The notes under the pieces: generated by a model
Databases searched by the model: none
What the model was told of the DNA's origin: nothing
Seen by the model: the letters and a program-made list of their open reading frames with translations, nothing else
Source: Rhodocyclales bacterium
GTDB lineage: Bacteria > Pseudomonadota > Gammaproteobacteria > Burkholderiales > Rhodocyclaceae
NCBI GenBank assembly: GCA_016235805.1
Contig: JACRIY010000004.1
Span: 1 to 64,000 of the forward strand
Direction: 5' to 3'
Length of the DNA: 64,000 bases
Program-made: the position numbers and the translations under genes
Shown here: piece by piece, positions 32,621 through 40,911 of the stretch
How the letters are laid out: each line of letters starts with the position of its first letter
Numbering within the stretch: the first letter of the stretch is position 1

Positions 32621-34048
32621 TCAGCAATTGCGGGTGATGATGGCTTTCACCTGATCCACCGAAGCGTCGACCACCTCGACGCGCTGAGGCAGGTTCTCGA
32701 TGCCCTCCAGTTCCTTCGGCCGCACCGGATCGCGCCCCAGCGCCTCGCGCAAGGTCTCCGAAAACTTCACCGCCTGGGCGGTCTCCAGCACGATCATCGG
32801 CACGCCCGCCTCGCGATGCTCACGTCCCACCTTGACGCCGTCGGCGGTATGGGTGTCGATCATGATCTGGTGGCGATTCCAGACATCGCGGATGGTCGCC
32901 AGCCGGTCGGCATGGGAGCTGCTCCCGGACACGAAGCGATAGCCCGGCAGCGCCGCAAAGTATTCGGTGCCGCGCAGGTCGAAAGCGCCGCCGGCATCGA
33001 CCTGCGCCCAGAGCTCACGCAGCTTCGCCGTATCCCGCCCGACCAGGTCGAAAACGAAACGCTCGAAGTTCGACGCCTTGGAAATGTCCATCGATGGACT
33101 TGAGGTGACGTGGGTTTCCGCTGCCGCCCGCGGCCGATAGATGCCGCTCTTGAAGAACTCGTCGAGCACGTCGTTCTCGTTGGTGGCCAGCACCAGGCGC
33201 GCGATCGGCAAACCCATCATGCGCGCAATGTGACCGGCGCAGATGTTGCCGAAATTGCCGGAGGGCACGCAGAACCCCACCTCCTGATCATTCGATGAAG
33301 TGGCGGCGAAATAGCCCTTGAAGTAATACACCACCTGGGCCATGACTCGCGCCCAGTTGATCGAGTTCACCGCGCCGATGCGGTACTTCGCCTTGAAATC
33401 GGCGTCGTTGGAGACAGCCTTGACGATGTCCTGGGCGTCGTCGAACATGCCGCGCACGGCGATGTTGAAAATGTTCGGGTCCTGCAACGAATACATTTGC
33501 GCGCGCTGGAAGGCGCTCATCTTGCCTTCCGGCGAGAGCATGAACACCTTCACGTTGTGCTTGCCGCGCATCGCGTACTCGGCCGCCGAACCGGTATCGC
33601 CCGAGGTCGCGCCGAGGATGTTGATGGTCTCGCCGCGCTTGTCGAGCACGTATTCGAACATATTGCCGAGCAACTGCATGGCCATGTCCTTGAAGGCCAG
33701 CGTCGGCCCGTTGGACAGTTCCAGCAAATGGAAGTCTGGCTCCAGCGTGGTCAGCGGCGTGATCTCGCCGGCATCGCCGCCGGGTCGGCAGAAGCGATAG
33801 ACATTGGAGGAGTAGGTACGATCGGCAATCGCCTTGAGGTCGCAGGCCGGAATGTCATCAATGAACTTCAGCAGGATCTTCAGCGCCAGCGCGTGATAGG
33901 GCAACTCGCGCCACTCGGCCAGTTCGGCGGCGCCGATCTGAGGATAGGACTCCGGCAGGTAGAGCCCGCCATCGGGCGCCAGGCCGCCGAGCAGGATGTC
34001 GCAGAAAGATGCAGCAGGCGACTGGCCGCGGGTGGAAATGTATTTCAT
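32621..34048 (-). CDS. thrC: threonine synthase
   Basis: 475 residues. PLP enzyme converting O-phosphohomoserine to threonine. Motifs: the start KYISTRGQSP, the PLP lysine in GPTLAFKDMAMQLLG (about 117), and GATSGDTGSAAEYAM for phosphate binding. Length and SNVYRFCRPGGD fit the long proteobacterial type. It follows hom by one base and ends the alaA-GNAT-hom-thrC unit. Confidence 0.96.
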   Translation of the reverse strand: MKYISTRGQSPAASFCDILLGGLAPDGGLYLPESYPQIGAAELAEWRELPYHALALKILLKFIDDIPACDLKAIADRTYSSNVYRFCRPGGDAGEITPLTTLEPDFHLLELSNGPTLAFKDMAMQLLGNMFEYVLDKRGETINILGATSGDTGSAAEYAMRGKHNVKVFMLSPEGKMSAFQRAQMYSLQDPNIFNIAVRGMFDDAQDIVKAVSNDADFKAKYRIGAVNSINWARVMAQVVYYFKGYFAATSSNDQEVGFCVPSGNFGNICAGHIARMMGLPIARLVLATNENDVLDEFFKSGIYRPRAAAETHVTSSPSMDISKASNFERFVFDLVGRDTAKLRELWAQVDAGGAFDLRGTEYFAALPGYRFVSGSSSHADRLATIRDVWNRHQIMIDTHTADGVKVGREHREAGVPMIVLETAQAVKFSETLREALGRDPVRPKELEGIENLPQRVEVVDASVDQVKAIITRNC

Positions 34049-34049
34049 G

Positions 34050-35360
34050 TCAGCCCAGCTCTTCCATGCGCAGGCGGATCACCTTCTTCTTCACCACCGG
34101 GAGCGCCTCGATCCTGGCGATTGCGGCATCGACGTTCTTTTCGCGCGTGATGTGGGTCAGCATGATGATGTCGGTTTGCGATTCGCCCTCGCCCGGCTCG
34201 CGCTGGATCATGGCATCGATCGAGATCTGCTGGTCGGCGAGGATGCGCGTGATGTCGGCCAGCACGCCCGGCTTGTCCTCCACGCGCAGGCGCAGGTAGT
34301 AGCTGGCTTCCACCTCGGACAGCGGCAGGATGGGCGTGTCCTCCATGGCGTCCGGCTGGAAGGCTAGGTGCGGCACGCGGTGTTCCGGATCGGCTGTGTG
34401 CATGCGCGTGACATCGACCAGGTCGGCGATCACCGCCGATGCGGTCGGCTCGGCGCCGGCACCCTTGCCGTAATAGAGCGTCGCGCCGACGGCGTCGCCC
34501 TGCACCAGCACCGCGTTCATCGCGCCCTCGACGTTGGCGATCAGGCGCTTGGCCGGGATCAGGGTCGGATGCACGCGCAGTTCCACGCCTTCCGGACGGC
34601 GGCGCGTGATGCCGAGGAGCTTGATGCGGTAGCCCAGCTGCTCGGCGTACTTGATGTCGTCGGCATCGAGCTTGCTGATGCCCTCGATGTGCGCCTTGTC
34701 GAACTGCATCGGGATGCCGAAGGCAAGCGCCGAGAGGATGGTGATCTTGTGCGCGGCATCGACGCCCTCGATGTCGAAGGTCGGATCGGCCTCGGCATAG
34801 CCAAGGCGCTGCGCCTCCTTGAGCACCACGTCGAAGGGCAAACCCTTGTCGCGCATCTCGGAGAGGATGAAGTTGGTGGTGCCGTTGATGATGCCGGCGA
34901 TCCACTGGATGCGGTTGGCGGTCAAGCCTTCGCGCAGCGCCTTGATGATCGGGATGCCGCCCGCCACCGCCGCCTCGAAGGCGACCATGACACCCTGCTT
35001 GCTCGCCGCGGCGAAGATTTCATTGCCGTGCACCGCGAGCAGCGCCTTGTTCGCCGTCACCACGTGCTTGCCGTTGGCGATGGCCTTCAGCACCAGTTCC
35101 TTGGCAATGCCGTAGCCGCCAATCAGTTCGATGACGATGTCGATCTCGGGGTCGGTCACTACCGAGAAGGCGTCGTCGGTCACCTGCGCCCGGCCGGCGG
35201 TTACCTGCCGCGCCAGTTCGAGGTTCTTGTCGGCCACCTTGGTGATACGGATCGGACGCCCCGCGCGCCGCGTGATTTCGGCCTCGTTGCGCGCCAGTAC
35301 GTTGAACGTGCCGCCACCGACGGTGCCGATGCCGAGCAAACCTACATTGATGGGTTTCAT
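34050..35360 (-). CDS. hom: homoserine dehydrogenase
   Basis: 436 residues. NAD(P)-dependent reduction of aspartate semialdehyde to homoserine for Thr and Met. N-terminal Rossmann motif VGLLGIGTVGGG (6-17), TANKALLA near 105, and the catalytic-domain signature INGTTNFILSEM with YAEADPTFDIEGVDAAHK. A C-terminal ACT domain (about 350-436) suggests feedback by threonine. ATG 35360 gives MKPINVGL; the upstream extension overlaps the GNAT gene. It is coupled to the GNAT gene by four bases and to thrC by one. Confidence 0.96.
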   Translation of the reverse strand: MKPINVGLLGIGTVGGGTFNVLARNEAEITRRAGRPIRITKVADKNLELARQVTAGRAQVTDDAFSVVTDPEIDIVIELIGGYGIAKELVLKAIANGKHVVTANKALLAVHGNEIFAAASKQGVMVAFEAAVAGGIPIIKALREGLTANRIQWIAGIINGTTNFILSEMRDKGLPFDVVLKEAQRLGYAEADPTFDIEGVDAAHKITILSALAFGIPMQFDKAHIEGISKLDADDIKYAEQLGYRIKLLGITRRRPEGVELRVHPTLIPAKRLIANVEGAMNAVLVQGDAVGATLYYGKGAGAEPTASAVIADLVDVTRMHTADPEHRVPHLAFQPDAMEDTPILPLSEVEASYYLRLRVEDKPGVLADITRILADQQISIDAMIQREPGEGESQTDIIMLTHITREKNVDAAIARIEALPVVKKKVIRLRMEELG

Positions 35361-35809
35361 GAGAGGGATTTCCTGAAGCAGAAACTGGGAATGACGAAGC
35401 CTTCGCGGAAGTAGAAGCGATGGGCGGATGTGCGCTGGGTGCCGGAATCGAGCGCAACGACGTCGCAGCCAAGCGCGCGCGCCCTGGCTTCGATACCGGA
35501 CAGCAAGAAGCGACCGACGCCGCATGAGCGGTGGGCCGCGTCGGTGACGAGGTCGTCAACATAGAAACGACGCCCCTCGTAAGTGTTCTCGACGATACGC
35601 CAGACGGCAACGCCACGCACGGCATCGCCATCGGTGGCGATGCTCATCCGGGCGCCTCCGGCAAATATGGCTGCCATGCGCCGGGCGTAATCCGCTGGCA
35701 GGCGGTCACGCAACTGGCGATGAACCGGTTCGGCCCGCGCCAGCCAATCAGACTCCGCAATTTTTCCAGCGGCATCCAAGACCTCGACCAGCGCCAGCTC
35801 AGCCGCCAT
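35357..35809 (-). CDS. GNAT-family N-acetyltransferase
   Basis: 150 residues. Acetyl-CoA-binding motif A is visible as FYVDDLVTDAAHRSCGVGRFLL (about 80-102), with GVG in the pyrophosphate loop. Motif B is HRFYFREGF near residue 132. Substrate unknown. It is wedged between alaA (11-base overlap) and hom (four-base overlap), so it is certainly expressed with the aspartate/alanine amino-acid genes; whether it acts on a small metabolite or a protein N-terminus cannot be told. Confidence 0.88.
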   Translation of the reverse strand: MAAELALVEVLDAAGKIAESDWLARAEPVHRQLRDRLPADYARRMAAIFAGGARMSIATDGDAVRGVAVWRIVENTYEGRRFYVDDLVTDAAHRSCGVGRFLLSGIEARARALGCDVVALDSGTQRTSAHRFYFREGFVIPSFCFRKSLS

Positions 35810-37025
35810 GGCGTTTGCGATACGAGTCGAGGAAGCGTGCGATGCGGCCGATGGCCTCGCGCAGGTCGTCTTCGTGCGGCAGGAAAACCAGGCGGAAATG
35901 GTCGGGATGCGGCCAGTTGAAGCCGGTGCCCTGCACCAGCAGCACCTTCTCCGCGGTCAGCAGTTCGCCGATGAACACCTGGTCGTCGCTGATCGGATAC
36001 ATCTTCGGATCCAGGCGCGGGAACATGTACAGCGTCGCCTTCGGCTTGACGCAGGTGACTCCGGGGATGGCCGTAATCAGTTCATGGGCGACGTCGCGCT
36101 GGCGGCACATGCGTCCGCCCGGCGCGACCAGGTCGTCGATGCTCTGATAGCCGCCCAGCGCGGTCTGGATGCCCCACTGTCCCGGGACGTTGGCACATAG
36201 GCGCATCGAGGCCAGCATGTCCAGGCCGTCGATGTAGTCGCGCGCATGCTTCTTTTCGCCGGAGACGATCATCCAGCCGGAACGATAACCGCAGGAGCGG
36301 TAGTTCTTCGACAGGCCGTTGAAGGTGATGGTCAGCACGTCCTCCGACAGGGCGCCGATCGAGGTGTGGCTGGCGCCGTCGTAGAGCACCTTGTCATAGA
36401 CTTCGTCGGCGTAGATGATCAGGTCGTTCTGCCGCGCGATCTCGATGATGTCCTTTAGGACCTCGTCGGGATAGAGGGCGCCAGTCGGGTTGTTCGGGTT
36501 GATGATCACGATCGCGCGCGTGCGCGGCGTGATCTTGGCGCGGATGTCGGCGAGGTCGGGCAGCCAGCCGGCGCCTTCGTCGCACAGGTAATGGCGCGGC
36601 GTGCCGCCGGACAGGCTGACGGCGGCGGTCCACAGCGGATAGTCGGGAGCCGGGACAAGGACTTCGTCGCCACTGTCGAGCAGCGCGTTCATCGCCATCA
36701 CGATCAGTTCCGACACGCCGTTGCCGATGTAGATATCCTCGATGCCGACGCCCTTGATGTGCTTCTGCTGGCTGTAGTGCATCACCGCCTTGCGCGCGGA
36801 AAAGATGCCCTTGGAATCGACATAGCCCGCCGCGCCAGGCAGGTTGCGGATCATGTCCTGCTGGATTTCCTCGGGGGAGTCGAAGCCGAAGGCGGCGAGG
36901 TTGCCGATGTTCAGCTTGATGATCTTGTGGCCTTCCTCTTCCATCTGCCGCGCGCGGGCCAGCACGGGACCGCGTATGTCGTAGCAGACGTTGTTGAGCT
37001 TGGCGGATTTGTTTACTGGCTGCAT
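35799..37025 (-). CDS. alaA: alanine transaminase AlaA-type aminotransferase
   Basis: 408 residues. Class I PLP aminotransferase that makes alanine from pyruvate with glutamate. Close wording to E. coli AlaA through the length: NVCYDIRGPVLARAR, GNGVSELIVMAMNALL, PAPDYPLWTAAVSLSGG, INPNNPTGA, and the PLP lysine in FNGLSKNYRSCGYRSGW (about 240). ATG 37025 (MQPVNKSAKLNN) matches the family; the open frame runs on to 37250 without support. It is the first gene of the alaA-GNAT-hom-thrC unit. Confidence 0.93.
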   Translation of the reverse strand: MQPVNKSAKLNNVCYDIRGPVLARARQMEEEGHKIIKLNIGNLAAFGFDSPEEIQQDMIRNLPGAAGYVDSKGIFSARKAVMHYSQQKHIKGVGIEDIYIGNGVSELIVMAMNALLDSGDEVLVPAPDYPLWTAAVSLSGGTPRHYLCDEGAGWLPDLADIRAKITPRTRAIVIINPNNPTGALYPDEVLKDIIEIARQNDLIIYADEVYDKVLYDGASHTSIGALSEDVLTITFNGLSKNYRSCGYRSGWMIVSGEKKHARDYIDGLDMLASMRLCANVPGQWGIQTALGGYQSIDDLVAPGGRMCRQRDVAHELITAIPGVTCVKPKATLYMFPRLDPKMYPISDDQVFIGELLTAEKVLLVQGTGFNWPHPDHFRLVFLPHEDDLREAIGRIARFLDSYRKRHGG

Positions 37026-37178
37026 CGGCAACCGTCCTTTCGATTGGAGCACCGGGCGCGGGGTACACCTTTTGGCGCAGAGACAAAACATCACCGTGCA
37101 AGCGTGGCGCGGAAACCGGGAACCCCGGTCATGGCGCGGCACGCTCGCGGCGGCGAACGTTAAGCGGGAACTAAAAGG

Positions 37179-37184
37179 TATAAT
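37179..37184 (+). promoter_or_regulatory. -10 box (TATAAT) upstream of the arn operon
   Basis: A perfect TATAAT lies about 95 bases before the Mth938-like gene in the 254-bp region divergent from alaA. No convincing -35 is seen, so activator dependence is possible, as known for arn operons elsewhere. Confidence 0.35.
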
Positions 37185-37279
37185 GTTACCGAAGCCCTTG
37201 CTGCACCGCAAATCCTGATTTGATGCGGCTTCCAGCCGGTCTTGCCCCACCCCGCCCCAGGTCGATATCGCCGCCCCGC

Positions 37280-37660
37280 ATGAAGCTGCATTCCACTGTC
37301 ACCCCCGGTCTGCTTGCGATCACCGCCTATGACGCAAGCCACATCGCCGTGAATGGCCGGCCCCTGACGCGCAGCTTCCTCCTCACCCCGCGGCGCCTGA
37401 TCGAAGACTGGCAGCCGGAGTCCTTCGAAACCATGACCGCCGCCGACATGGACGCGATCGCCGCACTGGAATGCCCCATCGTGCTGCTCGGCACCGGCCT
37501 GCGCCAGCGTTTCCCCTCCCCCGCGCTGCTGCGGACATTGATCGAACGACGGATCGGTGTCGAGGTGATGGACAGTCACGCCGCCTGCCGCACCTACAAC
37601 ATCCTGATGGCCGAGGGCCGCGACGTCGCCGCCGCACTGATCGTCGAATGCGCGCGCTAG
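37280..37660 (+). CDS. Mth938-like (DUF498) domain protein
   Basis: 126 residues. Small alpha/beta protein of the Mth938/NDUFAF3-like family: NGRPLTRSFLLTPRRLIEDW (about 26-45), PIVLLGTGLRQRFP (about 69-82) and GVEVMDSHAACRTYNILMAEGRDVAAALI. The bacterial function is unknown. ATG 37280 is chosen because the conserved region begins shortly after. It leads the arn operon and overlaps arnT by 13 bases, so it is co-translated with lipid A genes, though the link may be positional only. Confidence 0.85.
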   Translation: MKLHSTVTPGLLAITAYDASHIAVNGRPLTRSFLLTPRRLIEDWQPESFETMTAADMDAIAALECPIVLLGTGLRQRFPSPALLRTLIERRIGVEVMDSHAACRTYNILMAEGRDVAAALIVECAR

Positions 37661-39309
37661 TTCAAGCGCGCGACCTGCGCGGCGGCACCCTGCTGGCGCT
37701 GCTGTTGGCCTTCTGCCTGTTCTGGTTCGGCACCCTGGAACAGCGACGCCTGATCAACCCCGACGAGGGCCGCTACGCCGAGATTCCGCGCGAGATGGTG
37801 GCTAGCGGCGACTGGCTGACGCCGCGCCTGAATGGCTTCAAGTACTTCGAGAAGCCCGTGCTGCAGTACTGGGCCACGGCCGCCGCCTTCAGCGCCTTCG
37901 GCGAACATCACTGGACCGCCCGCCTCTGGCCGGCCCTGACCGGCTTCCTCGGCGTGCTATTCACCGCCTACGCAAGCACCCGCCTGTTCAACCGGCGTGC
38001 CGGCCTGATCGCCGGCGCCGTGCTCGGCGGCAGCCTGCTCTGGAACCTGATCGGTCATGTCAATACCCTGGACATGGGCGTCAGCTTCTTCCTCGCCGCC
38101 GCAGTCTTCGCGATTTGCCTGGCGCAGCGCGACGATGCCGATCCGGGTGAAAGTCGGCGCTGGCAGGACGGCGCCTGGGTGCTGCTGGCGCTCGCCGTGC
38201 TGTCCAAGGGACTGATCGGACTGGCGCTGCCGGCATTCGTCGTCGTCGCCTATGCAGTTTGGCAGCGCGACCCCGGCTTCATCCTGCGCATCCGCCCCGG
38301 GCGCGGCCTGGCGATCCTGCTCGCCATCACCGCGCCCTGGTTCGTTGCGGTATCGCTGACCAATCCCGAATTCGCCCATTTCTTCTTCATCCACGAACAT
38401 TTCGAGCGCTTCCTGACCAAGACCCATGGCCGCTACCAGCCCCCCTGGTACTTCATCCCGATACTGCTGGCCGGCATGCTGCCCTGGCTCGGCGCGCTGG
38501 CCCAGGGCCTGTTCGCCGGTGCGCGGCGAGAGCCGGGCCTGCGCTTCCAGCCGCGTCGCTTCCTTTTCGCGTGGGCAGTTCTGGTATTCGCCTTTTTCTC
38601 GGTTTCCGGGTCCAAGCTGCCTTCCTACATCCTGCCGATCTTTCCTGCCCTCGCCGCGCTGATCGGCCTCTACCTGACCGAAGGAACAACCTCCCGCCGC
38701 ATCGCCTGGCTCGCGCTTCCCGCCGCACTGATCGGCGCGGCGTCCCTGCTGCTGGTTCCCTTCGTCACGCGCTTCGCCAGCGAAAAAGTACCCGTAGCTC
38801 TGTTCGAGGCCTACCAGCCCTGGCTCTACGCAGGCGCCGCAGCCCTGTGCCTGGCCAGCCTGGCGGCGTTCCGCCTGGGACGGCAGGGACGCAACGTGGC
38901 CGCGGTGTTCGCCCTCGCCTTCGGCGGCTTTGCCTTCGGCCAGGGCATCCTGCTCGGCCACGACAAACTTGCCGTGGCCAACTCGGCACACGACGTCGCC
39001 GCGACCATTCGTCCCCAACTCGCGCCGGACACTCCGTTCTTCAGCGTCGATACCTACGACCAGAGCCTGCAGTTCTACCTGAAGCGCACCACGACCATGG
39101 TCGCCTATCGCGATGAACTCGCGTTCGGCATCTCCCGCGAACCCGAGAAGTTCATCGCCGACCTTGCCGGATTCGAGCGCACCTGGCTGGCCACTCCGGC
39201 TGCCTGGGCGCTGATGTCGCCCGCCACCTGGCAGGAAATGCAGAGCAAGGGATTGCCGATGACCGAAGTCCTGCGCGACACGCGCCGCGTCATAGTGAGA
39301 AAACCATGA
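37648..39309 (+). CDS. arnT: ArnT-like membrane glycosyltransferase (lipid A aminoarabinose transferase)
   Basis: 553 residues with about twelve membrane helices. GT-C enzyme moving 4-amino-4-deoxy-L-arabinose from undecaprenyl phosphate to lipid A, giving resistance to cationic peptides. The first periplasmic loop carries the acidic catalytic motif NPDEGRYAEIPREM (about 31-44), followed by KYFEKPVLQYW. The C-terminal soluble region is short. The rest of the operon supports the ArnT call. Dispersed-motif copy 6 lies near residue 170, in a loop. Confidence 0.9.
   Translation: MRALVQARDLRGGTLLALLLAFCLFWFGTLEQRRLINPDEGRYAEIPREMVASGDWLTPRLNGFKYFEKPVLQYWATAAAFSAFGEHHWTARLWPALTGFLGVLFTAYASTRLFNRRAGLIAGAVLGGSLLWNLIGHVNTLDMGVSFFLAAAVFAICLAQRDDADPGESRRWQDGAWVLLALAVLSKGLIGLALPAFVVVAYAVWQRDPGFILRIRPGRGLAILLAITAPWFVAVSLTNPEFAHFFFIHEHFERFLTKTHGRYQPPWYFIPILLAGMLPWLGALAQGLFAGARREPGLRFQPRRFLFAWAVLVFAFFSVSGSKLPSYILPIFPALAALIGLYLTEGTTSRRIAWLALPAALIGAASLLLVPFVTRFASEKVPVALFEAYQPWLYAGAAALCLASLAAFRLGRQGRNVAAVFALAFGGFAFGQGILLGHDKLAVANSAHDVAATIRPQLAPDTPFFSVDTYDQSLQFYLKRTTTMVAYRDELAFGISREPEKFIADLAGFERTWLATPAAWALMSPATWQEMQSKGLPMTEVLRDTRRVIVRKP
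38152..38173 (+). repeat. dispersed motif copy 6
   Basis: AGTCGGCGCTGG-CAGG-ACGGCG, sense in arnT, read as SRRWQDG, a third reading frame relative to the other copies. Confidence 0.85.
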
Positions 39310-39677
39310 ACGCCATCAGTTTCTCCCTGATCCTCGCCGGGGTGCTGCTCAACGCCGCCGCGCAACTGCTGCTCAAGGCCGGCACCAATGCGGTCGGCCA
39401 TTTCGAGTTCCATGCCGACAACATCCTGCCGGTCGGCCTCAAGCTGGCCTTCCAGCCCTACATCATGAGCGGCATGGCCTGCTACGCAGTGAGCCTGGTG
39501 GTCTGGATCATGGCGCTGTCGCGGGTGCCGGTGTCGATTGCCTACCCGATGCTGTCGATCGGCTACGTGATCAATGCCTTCATCGCCTGGCAGTGGTTCG
39601 GCGAGGCGCTCGCCGCGCAGAAGCTGCTGGGCATCGGCTTCATCGTGGTCGGCGTGGTTCTGGTGGCGCGGTCATGA
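39306..39677 (+). CDS. small EamA/SMR-type membrane protein, probable undecaprenyl-P-Ara4N flippase
   Basis: 123 residues, four membrane helices. Resembles ArnE/ArnF: LLNAAAQLLLKAGTNAVG near the start, and MALSRVPVSIAYPMLSIGYVI and LLGIGFIVVGVVLVAR at the end. E. coli uses an ArnE-ArnF heterodimer. Only one such gene is present here, so a homodimer is likely. It overlaps arnT by four bases and its stop overlaps a 36-codon frame leading to arnB. Confidence 0.85.
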   Translation: MNAISFSLILAGVLLNAAAQLLLKAGTNAVGHFEFHADNILPVGLKLAFQPYIMSGMACYAVSLVVWIMALSRVPVSIAYPMLSIGYVINAFIAWQWFGEALAAQKLLGIGFIVVGVVLVARS

Positions 39678-39784
39678 GCGCCATCCGCAGGGCCGTCCCA
39701 AGGATGGAGCAGCCAACAACACGGAGCCGCGCAGCGGCGAACACCAGTCACCCCCTTTCCCGGAAAGGGGGGCGGGGGGAATGA
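39674..39784 (+). CDS. 36-codon bridging frame between the flippase gene and arnB
   Basis: ATG 39674 overlaps the flippase stop as ATGA, and the TGA at 39782-39784 overlaps the arnB ATG (39781) as ATGA. The product (MSAIRRAVPRMEQ to KGGRGE) is low-complexity and probably not functional. The frame may keep ribosomes moving across a 104-base insertion, described at 39751-39771. Confidence 0.3.
   Translation: MSAIRRAVPRMEQPTTRSRAAANTSHPLSRKGGRGE
39751..39771. repeat. G/C-run hairpin in the arnB leader
   Basis: CCCCCTTTCC-C-GGAAAGGGGG, 10-bp perfect arms. It is part of an apparently inserted 104-base segment in an otherwise overlap-linked operon. The purine-rich 3' arm also supplies the arnB ribosome site. 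A similar C/G hairpin (CCTCCCC-GTGA-GGGGAGG) lies near 54164-54181. Confidence 0.5.
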
Positions 39785-40911
39785 CCTCAACCTTTCTCCC
39801 ATTTACCCGCCCGTCGATCGACGAGGAAACCATCGCCGACGTCGCTGCTGTGCTGCGTTCGGGCTGGATCACCAGTGGGCCGAAGGTGCAGGCCTTCGAG
39901 GCGGCGCTGTCTGCCCACTGCGGCGGCCGCCCGGTACGCGCCTTCAGCTCCGGCACGGCAACCCTGGAAGTGGCCTTGCGCCTGGCAAAAGTCGGCGCCG
40001 GCGATACGGTGATCACCACGCCCCTGACCTGGGTCGCCACCGCCAACGTGATCCTCGAAGTCGGTGCGCGGCCCATCCTGGTGGACATCGACCCGGTCAC
40101 GCGCAACATCGACCTCGACCGCATCGAAGCCGCGATCGCGCCCGACACCCGGGCCATCATCCCGGTCGACCTGGCCGGCCTGCCGGTGGATCGCGACCGG
40201 CTGTACGCCATCGCCGAACGACGCCAACTGCGCGTGATCGAGGATGCGGCGCAATCCTTCGGCGCTGCCTGGAACGGGCGGCCGATCGGCAACTCCTTCT
40301 GCGCGGAACGCGACTTCGTCTCCTTCAGCTTCCACGCCAACAAGAACCTGACCACCGGCGAAGGCGGCGCCCTGGTGCTGCCGGCCGATGTCGATCCCGG
40401 CCTGTGCGAACGGCTGCGCCTGCAGGGCGTACGGCGCTTTCCCGACGGCGGCATGGAGGTCGATGTACTCGGCGGCAAGTCCAACATGACCGACATCGCT
40501 GCCGCGATCGGCCTTGGCCAGCTGAAGCACCTGGCCGACTTCACCGCCCGACGCCGCGACCTGGCCCGGCGCTACTTCGAATGCATCGACCGCGATCTTG
40601 GCCTGGAACTGCCCGTGGCCGACTTCACCCAGTCGAACTGGCACATGTTCCAGGTGCTGCTCCCCGCCGGCACGGATCGCGGCCGCTTCATCGCCCGCAT
40701 GAAGGATCTGGGCATCGGCGTCGGCGTGCACTACCCTCCGCTGCACCTTTTCTCGCTCTATCGGGCGCTGGGCTTCAACCCGGGCGACTTCCCCCATGCG
40801 GAAAGGATCGGTGCCGCCATCGTTTCCCTGCCGCTGTTTCCCTCGATGCTGGACAGCGACGTCGAGCGCGTATGCAGCGCGCTGGCCTCCTGCCTGCCGG
40901 AGTTCGCATGA
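39781..40911 (+). CDS. arnB: UDP-4-amino-4-deoxy-L-arabinose aminotransferase (DegT/DnrJ/EryC1 family)
   Basis: 376 residues. PLP-dependent sugar aminotransferase making UDP-Ara4N. Motifs: RPSIDEETIADVAAVLRSGWITSGP (start), FSSGTATLEVALRLAKVGAGD, VIEDAAQSFGA, and the PLP lysine near 188 in HANKNLTTGEGGAL. The C-terminus shows the usual GVHYPPLHLFSLYR. ATG 39781 follows a very G-rich leader. A near copy of the dispersed motif (39990-40011) encodes KVGAGDTVI, a natural family motif. It is followed by arnC with a four-base overlap. Confidence 0.92.
   Translation: MTSTFLPFTRPSIDEETIADVAAVLRSGWITSGPKVQAFEAALSAHCGGRPVRAFSSGTATLEVALRLAKVGAGDTVITTPLTWVATANVILEVGARPILVDIDPVTRNIDLDRIEAAIAPDTRAIIPVDLAGLPVDRDRLYAIAERRQLRVIEDAAQSFGAAWNGRPIGNSFCAERDFVSFSFHANKNLTTGEGGALVLPADVDPGLCERLRLQGVRRFPDGGMEVDVLGGKSNMTDIAAAIGLGQLKHLADFTARRRDLARRYFECIDRDLGLELPVADFTQSNWHMFQVLLPAGTDRGRFIARMKDLGIGVGVHYPPLHLFSLYRALGFNPGDFPHAERIGAAIVSLPLFPSMLDSDVERVCSALASCLPEFA
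39990..40011 (+). repeat. dispersed motif, near copy (one core mismatch)
   Basis: AGTCGGCGCCGG-CGAT-ACGGTG: C replaces T in the core. It lies in arnB over the GAGDTVI motif, so protein conservation could explain it. Confidence 0.45.

Noticed and set aside
38152-38163. Dispersed core as a Chi-like GCTGGTGG site
   Set aside because: Only one copy (minus strand, 26397-26418) reads GCTGGTG, and the conserved ACGGYG block four bases on is not part of any Chi known to me.
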